Assembly (NCBI GenBank): GCA_012513875.1
Contig: JAAZBI010000002.1
Coordinates: forward strand, 1 to 14,584
Length of the DNA stretch: 14,584 nucleotides
Source: Mollicutes bacterium
Lineage (GTDB): Bacteria; Bacillota_I; Bacilli_A; RF39; UBA660
Direction of reading: 5' to 3'
The stretch's first letter is position 1. Each line of letters opens with the position of its first letter. The notes under the pieces were generated by a model, which saw nothing but the letters and a program-made list of their open reading frames with translations, was not told the origin of the DNA and did not search any database. Positions 5,926-13,880 of this stretch are shown here, one piece after another. Position numbers and translations under genes: made by a program.

Positions 5926-6043
5926 TTCAAATCACTCCTTTCAATTTTATTTTCAATATAAGGCAATTCTCAAAATAGTTGCCATTATGGTTAGCTGTGT
6001 TAATATACGTAACAATATAAAAATAAAATTATATTTTAGTACT

Positions 6044-8302
6044 TTATTTTTCTTTCTCAAATTGACTTTCAATCAATCGAATTCTTTTTTTCACTTGATT
6101 ACTTGTAGAATATTTTTCATTAACTACCTTGTAACCTTCTTTTGCTAATTTTGACAATTTTTTTGGATTATCATAAAAATAAATAATCTTCTTATATATA
6201 TCACTAATTGATGGCTTAATTTTTACGAAGTCTTCTCCATCTTTTAAAAATATATTTTGATTTAATTCGTCTGTGGCAAAAAGGGCTACTTCATTTAGCA
6301 TTGCCTCAGTGCATGATCCCGTTGGAAACCCATCAAATTTACCCTTACCAAGAACATATGGTATATTTGCAGAAATAATAATATCCTTATCTTTATAAAA
6401 ATCTTTAAACCATTCCGTTTTTCTAATACCATAGAATTTTATTCTATCTTTAATTTCAGTAATATCAATAACTTTTTCATCAAACGAACCAACAACATGA
6501 AAATATATATTAGAATATTTTTTTGATAGTTTCTTTGCTACTTCAATAAACTTATCATATCCTTTATCGGCACCATTTCGTGTATACTTATGAGCAACAA
6601 AGCATATATCCAAATTACTTTTATCATTGCCACCATAATGTATTTTTTGATTTATATTAATGTTAAGTAGTTCTCTTGGAGTAACAATACCAGGTATGAA
6701 GCATATATCTTCTTCCTTACAAAAATTATTTTCTAGTAGAAACTTTTTAGTAATATGTTGAGTAACAACAACCTTTCTAAACATATTAGAAGAAAAAATT
6801 CTCTTTAACTTTTTTATACAAGCATTATCATTCATATCAAAGCCACCACCAGGATATAAAGTAAATATAAAGGGGATCTTAGCATCATTTAAAAATGTAA
6901 TGTTATCAATATCTTTTGTTTGCATATTATTAACAAATGTAATGATAGCTAAACGTTTTTTATATATATTCATATTATCAAAAAAGCTTTGTGAATAAAC
7001 TTCATTCTTAAATGGTAAAACATAAAAATTTTTTTTAAATTTAGGATACTGATTAGTGAAATTTTCAATTACTTTTACAACACTATTTTTTTCATTCAAG
7101 GCACTCAAACTAAATCCAGTAGTTAAACAATTTACATGCTTAAAATAATTAAAATAAGACATGTATTCTTCATACCTGAATGGGGATAGACTACAAGGAA
7201 AAACATCATCAAATATGTAAAGTATCCTGTCTCTTTTTAATACATAAAATCTCACTTGTAACTTTTTTAAAATTTTTTTATAAAATCCACTATTAAATAA
7301 AAACAGAGGATTTCTTTTTATATATCTCAATAATCTATACATTAATCCTTTTTTATTTACATTAATTAAGTCTTGCTTTTCGGCTTTTCGCTTTGAAATA
7401 TACAAATTATTTGAAAGGGTTTTTAAATACTCATTTAAAAGAGGCGTTTTTACAATATACTTGAACCATTCATCGGCTTTCGTACAATCAGGGTTTTTCC
7501 AAGGCTTTATGCTAGTTGCATAATGTAACTGTACAGTGTTTTTCATTGATTCTTCTAATTCTTTTCTTGAATAATTTTGATCATTATCAAAATCCGAATC
7601 TTCTCTATAGTAATCCCAAATATACGAACAGGCAACATATTTTAAATGAAGTTTTTTAGTTTTTGGATAACAGCATAAATTTAAAACATCCTGTTCCATC
7701 TGGTTAATTCTATAACCATCTTTTTTAAAGCATTCAATAAATTTTTCTTCCATCTTATCTTCTCTTAATTTTTTTAAATTGAAAACAATATATCCTCCAC
7801 AAAAAGCACTTAATTTTTTAATTTCCTCATCACTGAAAACAGGACTATAATTATCCATATAATGCATAATTTTTCCTACTGCCTGTACACCAGCTAAATA
7901 ATAATCTTCTTTTACTTCAAAATCTGTATAACTTTTTGAAATATCATTTAAAAATACCACGTCAACATCTGAAATAATGATTTTATCATATTGAGGAAAA
8001 ATAGAAGCAACAAGTACTTTGTACATAACTTCCTTTGAAAAATGACCTTTCGTTTTTATCTGTTGCCATAAATCATCAAAACGATTAGACATATCAATAA
8101 ATTCTAACGAAGAAAAGTCTGAAAACTTCTTGATTGTTTCATTAAGTTTTCCTTGATGATCTAAAGTTATATCAGAATGTAAAACATAAAGTTTGTAATT
8201 AAAGTTTTTATTAGCATTTTCTAGCAATGAATAAAACGCGACAGCTGCCGGTATTACATAATTGTTATCAAAACAAAACATTATTGGTATTTCTACTTTC
8301 AT
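6044..8302 (-). CDS. Two-domain glycosyltransferase: GT8 fused to GT4
   Basis: This 752-residue protein carries two catalytic modules. Residues 5 to about 275 are a GT8 (LgtC/glycogenin-like) domain with IPIMFCFDNNYVIPA, the metal-binding D112-V-D114 in ISDVDVVFLND, FCGGYIVFNLKKL at 167-179, and the terminal HYATSIKPW (260-268), where the His completes the metal site. A basic linker (about 300-360) follows. The C-terminal part is a GT-B fold: an N-lobe from about 357 with DDVFPC and LYPGGGFDMND, and a GT4 C-lobe from about 565 with FVAHKYTRNGADKGYDKF, FHVVGSF, and FDGFPTGSCTEAM (657-668) in the position of the E-x7-E donor-binding motif. The two modules probably add successive sugars. AGGAGGTAA precedes the ATG. 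It lies between the VioA-like and VioB-like genes. Sugar specificity cannot be read. Confidence 0.9.
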   Translation of the reverse strand: MKVEIPIMFCFDNNYVIPAAVAFYSLLENANKNFNYKLYVLHSDITLDHQGKLNETIKKFSDFSSLEFIDMSNRFDDLWQQIKTKGHFSKEVMYKVLVASIFPQYDKIIISDVDVVFLNDISKSYTDFEVKEDYYLAGVQAVGKIMHYMDNYSPVFSDEEIKKLSAFCGGYIVFNLKKLREDKMEEKFIECFKKDGYRINQMEQDVLNLCCYPKTKKLHLKYVACSYIWDYYREDSDFDNDQNYSRKELEESMKNTVQLHYATSIKPWKNPDCTKADEWFKYIVKTPLLNEYLKTLSNNLYISKRKAEKQDLINVNKKGLMYRLLRYIKRNPLFLFNSGFYKKILKKLQVRFYVLKRDRILYIFDDVFPCSLSPFRYEEYMSYFNYFKHVNCLTTGFSLSALNEKNSVVKVIENFTNQYPKFKKNFYVLPFKNEVYSQSFFDNMNIYKKRLAIITFVNNMQTKDIDNITFLNDAKIPFIFTLYPGGGFDMNDNACIKKLKRIFSSNMFRKVVVTQHITKKFLLENNFCKEEDICFIPGIVTPRELLNININQKIHYGGNDKSNLDICFVAHKYTRNGADKGYDKFIEVAKKLSKKYSNIYFHVVGSFDEKVIDITEIKDRIKFYGIRKTEWFKDFYKDKDIIISANIPYVLGKGKFDGFPTGSCTEAMLNEVALFATDELNQNIFLKDGEDFVKIKPSISDIYKKIIYFYDNPKKLSKLAKEGYKVVNEKYSTSNQVKKRIRLIESQFEKEK

Positions 8303-8324
8303 AATATTACCTCCTATATAATTA

Positions 8325-9434
8325 TTACTTATTTTTCGTCAAACAATAATCTTCTTTCTCTCTTAAAGTTTTTTTCACTATATTGCAAATTAAAATTACA
8401 TCTTCATTTGATAAATCAGGATAAAGAGGTAAACAAGCAATTCTAGATGAAATATCTTCTGAAATTGGGCAATCATATTGTGCTTTCAAATATGGCAACT
8501 TATTCAATGATGGATAAAAGTATCTTCTAGCTGATATTTCTTCCTTTTTCAAAGAATTAATAACATCCAGCAAATCTCTCTCACTATTAAAAATTACTGG
8601 GTAATATGCATAATTATATTCAAGATTATCAACATTTTTTGGTCTTTGAACAAATCCTTTTAATAATTCATCATATAAATCTGTAACTCTTTTTCTTTCC
8701 TCAATTACTTCTTTTATATATTTCAAATTCGCTAGTCCCATGGCGGCATGAAATTCCGAATTTTTAGCATTAATTCCAACTTCTTGATAATCATCTACAT
8801 TAAAACCAAAGCGCTTCGTCAATTCTATCTTATCACTAACATATTTATCTTTAACTATGCAAGCTCCACCCTCAACTGTATGAAATACCTTTGTAGCATG
8901 AAAACTACAAGTTGAAATATCACCATAAGAAAGCAATGATTTTCCATTATATGTAACTGCAAAAGCATGAGCAGCATCATAAATTACTTTCAAATTATGG
9001 CGGTCTGCTATTTCTTGTATTTTATCAACATCACATGGATATCCAAAAACGTGAACAGCTAAAATAGCTTTTGTATTATCAGTAATAGCTGCTTCAATTT
9101 TTTCTGGATCAATGCAAAAATTATCAGGCTCAATATCAACAAAAACAGGTGTACATCTTTCCCACATTATTGTTGTTGTGGTTGCTACAAATGAAAATGG
9201 TGTAGTAATTATCTCTCCATCTGTAATATCCAATGCATTTATCGCTAATTGTAATGCAACAGTTCCATTTGTAACAACGTGGAAATTTTCCACATTCAAA
9301 AATTGTTTTAATTTTGTTTCTAATTCTCTTAATAACGGTCCTTGATTAGTTAAATAAACCTTGTCCCAAATTTTTTTAAGATACTCTTCATATTCCTCTA
9401 TTGGTGGCAAAAAACTCTTTGTTACATTTATCAT
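8325..9434 (-). CDS. vioA: VioA-type dTDP-4-keto-6-deoxyhexose aminotransferase (DegT/DnrJ/EryC1/StrS family)
   Basis: This 369-residue PLP-dependent aminotransferase has VTNGTVALQLA (54-64), which contacts the cofactor phosphate, D153 in YDAAHA holding the pyridine nitrogen, and the Schiff-base lysine K182 in SFHATKVFHTVEGG. The SFHATK context is typical of enzymes acting on dTDP-4-keto-6-deoxyglucose at C4 (VioA/DesI type) rather than of C3-aminating FdtB or WecE types, but that distinction is from memory. The gene follows rfbA and rfbB, whose product would be its substrate, and is followed by a VioB-like acyltransferase. It should convert dTDP-4-keto-6-deoxyglucose to dTDP-4-amino-4,6-dideoxyglucose using glutamate. 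CGGAGGATAG precedes the ATG at 9434. Length is normal and all key residues are present. The alternative product is the galacto epimer (thomosamine). Confidence 0.85.
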   Translation of the reverse strand: MINVTKSFLPPIEEYEEYLKKIWDKVYLTNQGPLLRELETKLKQFLNVENFHVVTNGTVALQLAINALDITDGEIITTPFSFVATTTTIMWERCTPVFVDIEPDNFCIDPEKIEAAITDNTKAILAVHVFGYPCDVDKIQEIADRHNLKVIYDAAHAFAVTYNGKSLLSYGDISTCSFHATKVFHTVEGGACIVKDKYVSDKIELTKRFGFNVDDYQEVGINAKNSEFHAAMGLANLKYIKEVIEERKRVTDLYDELLKGFVQRPKNVDNLEYNYAYYPVIFNSERDLLDVINSLKKEEISARRYFYPSLNKLPYLKAQYDCPISEDISSRIACLPLYPDLSNEDVILICNIVKKTLREKEDYCLTKNK

Positions 9435-9454
9435 AATTTATCTATCCTCCGTAG

Positions 9455-10459
9455 TTATTTTTTGTATGCTTCTTTATAATTTCCATTTTTAATATTGTCA
9501 ATCCAATCAATATTATTTACATACCAATCAATAGTTTCTTTCATTCCATCCTCAAAAGAATAAGTTCTATTCCATGCTAATTCATTTTCAGATTTAGTTG
9601 AATCAATTGCATATCTCATGTCATGCCCTGGGCGATCAGTTACATAAGTAATTAATGACTCTGGTTTGCCTAATTGTTTCAAAATTGTTTTAACAACTTC
9701 TAAATTAGTTCTTTCGGCATGTCCCCCAAGGTTGTAAACTTCACCAATTCTACCATTTCTAACAATTAAGTCAACACCAACGTTATGATCATGAACATGA
9801 ATCCAGTCTCTAACATTTTCGCCTTTTCCATAAACCGGAATATTTTCATCATTCAAAGCTTTGCTAATAACAACTGGTATCAATTTTTCTGGAAACTGAT
9901 ATGCTCCATAATTATTTGAACATCTTGAAATTGTGGCAGGCAATTTAAATGTACGATAATATGCCATAACAAGCAAATCTGCGCTTGCTTTTGATGCAGA
10001 ATAAGGGCTTGAAGTATGGATTGGAGTATCTTCAGTGAATAATAAATCTGGTCTATCTAGTGGTAAATCACCATATACTTCATCAGTAGAAACTTGATGA
10101 TATCTTTTAACCTCATATTTTCTAGATGCATCCATTAAAACTTGTGTACCAATAATATTTGTTGTTAAAAATATACCTGGATTTTTAATAGAATTATCAA
10201 CATGACTTTCAGCCGCAAAATTTATTACAATATCAAAATGCTCTTCTTTAAACAAATTATCAACAAATTCAGCATCAGTAATATCACCTTTAACAAATTT
10301 AAAATTACTTTTATTTTCAATTGTTTTCAAATTATTATAGTTTCCTGCATATGTTAATGAATCCAAACATACAAACTGATCATCTGGATAATTGTTTACT
10401 TCATAATGCAAAAAATTACTACCGATAAATCCAGCTCCGCCTGTTACTAATATTTTCAT
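9455..10459 (-). CDS. rfbB: dTDP-glucose 4,6-dehydratase
   Basis: This 334-residue extended SDR enzyme converts dTDP-glucose to dTDP-4-keto-6-deoxyglucose with bound NAD. It shows GGAGFIGSN (7-15), LDSLTYAGN (32-40), FAAESHVDNSI (81-91), the dehydratase triad T125-D126-E127 in VSTDEVYGD, and Y153-x3-K157 in YSASKAS, followed by SRCSNNYGAYQFPEKLIP and VRDWIHVHDH, all RmlB signatures. Length is within the usual range. ATG at 10459 lies one base after the rfbA stop (TAA-T-ATG), so the genes are coupled; AAGGGGATG inside the end of rfbA serves as ribosome binding site. Since RfbC and RfbD are absent from the window, its product probably feeds the aminotransferase next to it rather than rhamnose, unless those genes are elsewhere. 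Confidence 0.97.
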   Translation of the reverse strand: MKILVTGGAGFIGSNFLHYEVNNYPDDQFVCLDSLTYAGNYNNLKTIENKSNFKFVKGDITDAEFVDNLFKEEHFDIVINFAAESHVDNSIKNPGIFLTTNIIGTQVLMDASRKYEVKRYHQVSTDEVYGDLPLDRPDLLFTEDTPIHTSSPYSASKASADLLVMAYYRTFKLPATISRCSNNYGAYQFPEKLIPVVISKALNDENIPVYGKGENVRDWIHVHDHNVGVDLIVRNGRIGEVYNLGGHAERTNLEVVKTILKQLGKPESLITYVTDRPGHDMRYAIDSTKSENELAWNRTYSFEDGMKETIDWYVNNIDWIDNIKNGNYKEAYKK

Positions 10460-10460
10460 A

Positions 10461-11354
10461 TTATTTCATCCCCTTAATTTTAATTTTTTCCTCTTCACAA
10501 ATTGATAAAATATATTTACCATAATCAGTCGCTTTTAATTCTTCTCCATTTTTGTTTAATTCATCAATATCAATAAAGCCTTGTGTAAAAGCTATTTCTT
10601 CTATACAAGCTACATAATAACCTTGAGTAGATTGAATTGATTCAACAAATGAACTAGCTTGATTCATCCCTTTTGGAGTGCCGGTATCTAGCCATGCCAT
10701 ACCCCTACCTAATGTTACAACTTTTAATTGCTTTCTTTTTAAATATTCATTATTTACTGCTGTTATTTCTATTTCGCCTCTATTTGAAGGCTTAACATTT
10801 TTTGCAATATTAATAACTTCATTATCATAAAAATACAATCCGGGAACAGCGTATTGAGATTTTGGATCTTCTGGTTTTTCTTCAATTGAAATTGCATTCA
10901 TGCTTTTGTCAAATTCAACAACACCAAATTCCTTTGGGTTTTTTACTGGATAGCCAAAAATTGTTGCTCCTTTTTTATTGCTGATAGCTTCTTTTATAGC
11001 AATGCTAATTCCACCACCATGAAAGATATTATCTCCCAATATTAAACATACAGAATCCTTACCAATAAAATCTTCACCTAAAATAAAAGCATCAGCTAAA
11101 CCTCTAGGCTCAGTTTGAACTTTATATTCAAATTTAACACCAATTTTACTACCATCACCCAATAACTTTTCATATTGGGAAATATCGGTTGGCGTAGAAA
11201 TAATCATTATTTCTTTAATTCCGGCCAACATTAAAACAGATAAAGGATAATATATCATTGGTTTATCATAAATCGGTAATAGTTGCTTTGATACAGCAAT
11301 TGTCATAGGATATAAGCGGGTTCCTTTTCCACCAGCTAAGATAATTCCTTTCAT
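10461..11354 (-). CDS. rfbA: Glucose-1-phosphate thymidylyltransferase
   Basis: This 297-residue nucleotidyltransferase joins dTTP and glucose-1-phosphate to dTDP-glucose, the first step of deoxysugar synthesis. It has the N-terminal signature GIILAGGKGTRLYPMT (3-18), QLLPIYDKPMIYYPLS (24-39), the metal-binding ILGDNIFHG (105-113), EEKPEDPKS (158-166) and WLDTGTP near 221. These are characteristic of RmlA/RfbA of about 290 residues, so it is complete. ATG at 11354 is preceded by AAGGGTGG and lies 20 bases behind the exporter permease gene, ahead of rfbB in one operon. Such enzymes are usually inhibited by the end product of their pathway, a property known for the family and not visible here. 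Confidence 0.97.
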   Translation of the reverse strand: MKGIILAGGKGTRLYPMTIAVSKQLLPIYDKPMIYYPLSVLMLAGIKEIMIISTPTDISQYEKLLGDGSKIGVKFEYKVQTEPRGLADAFILGEDFIGKDSVCLILGDNIFHGGGISIAIKEAISNKKGATIFGYPVKNPKEFGVVEFDKSMNAISIEEKPEDPKSQYAVPGLYFYDNEVINIAKNVKPSNRGEIEITAVNNEYLKRKQLKVVTLGRGMAWLDTGTPKGMNQASSFVESIQSTQGYYVACIEEIAFTQGFIDIDELNKNGEELKATDYGKYILSICEEEKIKIKGMK

Positions 11355-11374
11355 ATTTTACCACCCTTCAACTT

Positions 11375-12148
11375 TTATAATTCTTCTGCAAAATTTCTTT
11401 CTAATTTTCTAAATATTACTAAACCAATATTGAATAAAACTATTGCAACTATAATTATTAATGCTAAATCTTTTAAGTTGGGCATTTGTTTATAAAAAAG
11501 TATATCTCTATACGAATTTATAATTGGAGTCATAGGATTTAACAACAATATTGCTTTCATAGATGCTGGAACCATATCCATTGAATAAACGATTGGTGTC
11601 CCATAAAACATCACCATTAGTAAGACTGTGATTATATGTTCGAGATCTCTTATATATACAGTGACAGAAGATAAAATAAATGTTATCCCTAACAATAAAA
11701 CATATTGGGAAATTAATACAACTGGAAAAAGCAAAATATACCAACTAACTCCTAGGCCAGTCACAAATATAAAGAACAACATAATAATACAAGAAATTAA
11801 AAATGTGATAACATTACTTGTTACAATTGATATCGGTATAATTTCTCTTGGAAAATAAACCTTTTTTAAAATGCTACCATTCGCAACAACTGAGAAAGCT
11901 CCTTGAGAAACAGTCTGAGTAAAAAATGTCCAAGGAATTAAAGCTGTGAACAAAAACATTGTATAATTAGGTATTTGAATTTTCATTATTTTTGAAAAAA
12001 CAACAGAATATACAACCAGCATTAATAAAGGATTCAGGTATGACCAAACCACGCCTAACCAAGCGCCTTTATATTTACCTCTTATCTCTTTTTGGATATT
12101 TGTCTTTAAAAGTTCTCTATACTGGTATAAGTCTTTAAATAATTTCAT
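11375..12148 (-). CDS. wzm: ABC-2 type polysaccharide exporter permease
   Basis: This 257-residue membrane protein belongs to the Wzm/TagG/RfbA-permease family. It has an N-terminal amphipathic region and the coupling segment KEIRGKYKGAWLGVVW (20-35), conserved in this family, then about six membrane helices (roughly 32-52, 63-81, 105-130, 137-162, 173-189, 228-247). VYIRDLEH near 164-171 and PIVYSMDMVP (185-194) are further family features. I chose ATG at 12148 with GGGTG upstream; a TTG at 12163 in the same frame would add five residues (fMet-W-V-K-K). The gene starts six bases behind the ATPase stop. With Wzt it should flip an undecaprenyl-linked glycan across the membrane in an ATP-dependent way. 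Confidence 0.93.
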   Translation of the reverse strand: MKLFKDLYQYRELLKTNIQKEIRGKYKGAWLGVVWSYLNPLLMLVVYSVVFSKIMKIQIPNYTMFLFTALIPWTFFTQTVSQGAFSVVANGSILKKVYFPREIIPISIVTSNVITFLISCIIMLFFIFVTGLGVSWYILLFPVVLISQYVLLLGITFILSSVTVYIRDLEHIITVLLMVMFYGTPIVYSMDMVPASMKAILLLNPMTPIINSYRDILFYKQMPNLKDLALIIIVAIVLFNIGLVIFRKLERNFAEEL

Positions 12149-12153
12149 TTTTT

Positions 12154-12897
12154 TCACCCACAAATCTTCAAATATTCTTTTGTCACTTCTGCTGAAGGGC
12201 CATCCATTTTAACACGACCTTCATAAAGCCATATAGCGCGATCACAAAACTTGTTAACAGCATCCATCGAATGTGTAACTAAGACAATCGTCTTTCCAGA
12301 CGTTTTAAGTTCTGCCATTTTTTCATAACAACGATCTTGAAAATGTTGATCTCCCACTGCAAGTATTTCATCTATTAATAAGATATCAGCATCAACATTT
12401 ATTGCAACTGAAAAAGCCAGTCTCATATACATTCCTGATGAATATGTTCGAACTGGATTATCAATGAATTCTTCTAATTCTGAAAATTTAATAATTTCTG
12501 GAACTCTGGCATCTATTTCTTTTCTGGTTAGTCCAAAAATAGAAGCATTAAAATATATGTTTTCACGGCCAGAAAAATCAGGATGAAATCCTGCTCCTAG
12601 CTCTAACAATGAAGTTAGCTTACCATTAGTTATTATTTTACCTTTGTTAGGATAAATTATTTTAGTCATCAATTTTAAAAGAGTTGATTTGCCAGAACCA
12701 TTAACCCCAATAAGCGCTACTGTTTCACCTTTATTAATTACCAAATCAATATCTTTTAAAATATGTAAAACATCTGGTTTATTACTTTTTTTAAAGAATA
12801 ATATTTTTTCTTTTAATGTATTAGCTTTATCATAAAAAAGTTTGAAATCTTTATAAACGTTCTTAACTATTATAGCTTCTTTTACTGTTTTTTCCAT
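12154..12897 (-). CDS. wzt: ABC polysaccharide exporter ATPase, without carbohydrate-binding tail
   Basis: This 247-residue ATPase has Walker A GVNGSGKST at 64-72, a Q-loop region with LTSLLELGAGFHPDFSGREN (94-113) typical of Wzt/TagH, signature YSSGMYMRL at 152-160, Walker B ILLIDEILAVGD at 172-183 and the switch histidine in VTHSM (207-211). The N-terminal insertion around 20-45 (FYDKANTLKEKI) is a family hallmark. It stops at the end of the nucleotide-binding domain, so it lacks the C-terminal carbohydrate-binding domain that gives O9a-type Wzt its substrate recognition. I start at ATG 12897, preceded by AGGAG; the open frame reaches a GTG at 12921 without a better site. It stops with TGA, showing that TGA is not tryptophan in this organism. 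Confidence 0.94.
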   Translation of the reverse strand: MEKTVKEAIIVKNVYKDFKLFYDKANTLKEKILFFKKSNKPDVLHILKDIDLVINKGETVALIGVNGSGKSTLLKLMTKIIYPNKGKIITNGKLTSLLELGAGFHPDFSGRENIYFNASIFGLTRKEIDARVPEIIKFSELEEFIDNPVRTYSSGMYMRLAFSVAINVDADILLIDEILAVGDQHFQDRCYEKMAELKTSGKTIVLVTHSMDAVNKFCDRAIWLYEGRVKMDGPSAEVTKEYLKICG

Positions 12898-12954
12898 CTC
12901 AAATCTCCTAACTATTACCACTTAATAATAACATATATTATTATATTATAAAAG

Positions 12955-12977
12955 CAAATAAGGCCATTTTATTGGCC
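12955..12977 (-). terminator. Weak hairpin between the GT2 gene and wzt
   Basis: The stop codon of the GT2 gene lies in the loop of a hairpin formed by GGCCA (12977-12973) and TGGCC (12966-12962), followed by TTATTTGCTTTT. The stem is only 5 bp and the T-tract is interrupted, so it may act as a partial terminator or RNA end-protecting hairpin before wzt. The 70 bases to wzt are very AT-rich and could hold a promoter (for example TTGCTT at 12957-12952), but no box is convincing. Confidence 0.4.
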
Positions 12978-13871
12978 GAACTTCTTCTTAGTTTTAGCAT
13001 ATCCTGGGATAACAAATAATATGACTAATAATTTGTTTATTAAACCCGTTGTGTTTTTTATTACTTGTTTCTTTTTTTGTCTGGTTAAATAACTAAATAA
13101 TATGTAATGTTTTAAAATGTGTATTCTATATTTTAGTGGTACTCCACTAAAATTAAATTTAAACATTTCTAAATAATAATAGTAATGAGCATAAGGATTT
13201 TTTTTAAATACTTCTATTATATTTTTTGTATAACCATCACCTAAGTATTCACATACAACAGCTGGAATATTGAAACATTTTAAACCCCTGTATTGTAAAT
13301 CCATTTCGTGATACATTCTACCTTCGGTAGCAAATCTCTCACCATTTTCTAGCTTATGTTTAAATTGCTTTCTAATGTTGCTTTTAAAAGCTAAGGTCTT
13401 ATCACCTGTTACTCCATCTTTGAAATACATATCAAAGATGCGAGATACTTTGCCTTCCCTTTTAAAAGGACTTCCAATTATTTTTCCTTCTTTGGTAATT
13501 CTTGGAAATGCTAATCCATAAATAGTATCATCATCTTTTATTTCTTCCCATTTTTCTAAGACATTTCTAAAACAATCATCCGTAAAGTAATCATCTGAAT
13601 CGCATTCTATCTCTATCTCACCTTTAATATATTGTAATAGATTATTTAAAGCAACCATCTTACCTTGATTTGGTTGCTTAAAGTATCTTATATTAATGGC
13701 ATTTTCTTTGATCCATTCATTAACTAGGACCTCTGTATTATCATTTGATCCATCATCCATAATTAACCATTCGAAATCAGGACAATCCATTTTGTTTTTT
13801 ATTAAACTGTTATATAGATTAGGAAGTGTATAACCTCTATTATAAGTTGGAGTAAGAACTGAAATCTTCAT
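12969..13871 (-). CDS. GT2-family glycosyltransferase
   Basis: This is a 300-residue GT-A enzyme with SVLTPTYNRGYTLPNLYNSL (4-23), MDDGSNDNT (38-46) for the nucleotide and CDSDDYF (90-96) carrying the metal-binding aspartates. GVTGDKTLAFK (about 152-162) and the following RMYHEMDLQYRG region probably form the acceptor side. A hydrophobic stretch near the C-terminus (about 276-290) could attach it to the membrane; the end is rich in lysine. The overall pattern resembles the glycosyltransferases common in capsule and teichoic-acid-like clusters of Bacillota. ATG at 13871 is preceded by a perfect AGGAGG that overlaps the stop of the upstream GT4 gene (9-base gap), so both are in one operon. The donor sugar is unknown. 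Confidence 0.92.
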   Translation of the reverse strand: MKISVLTPTYNRGYTLPNLYNSLIKNKMDCPDFEWLIMDDGSNDNTEVLVNEWIKENAINIRYFKQPNQGKMVALNNLLQYIKGEIEIECDSDDYFTDDCFRNVLEKWEEIKDDDTIYGLAFPRITKEGKIIGSPFKREGKVSRIFDMYFKDGVTGDKTLAFKSNIRKQFKHKLENGERFATEGRMYHEMDLQYRGLKCFNIPAVVCEYLGDGYTKNIIEVFKKNPYAHYYYYLEMFKFNFSGVPLKYRIHILKHYILFSYLTRQKKKQVIKNTTGLINKLLVILFVIPGYAKTKKKFGQ

Positions 13872-13880
13872 AATTACCTC

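Noticed and set aside
9112..9345. Plus-strand reading frame of 77 codons
   Set aside because: It is antisense within the VioA-like gene, with no start signal or recognised domain.
11508..11858. Minus-strand frame at 11508-11744 and plus-strand frame at 11628-11858
   Set aside because: Both lie inside wzm in other frames; their hydrophobic look reflects the membrane-protein codons of wzm.
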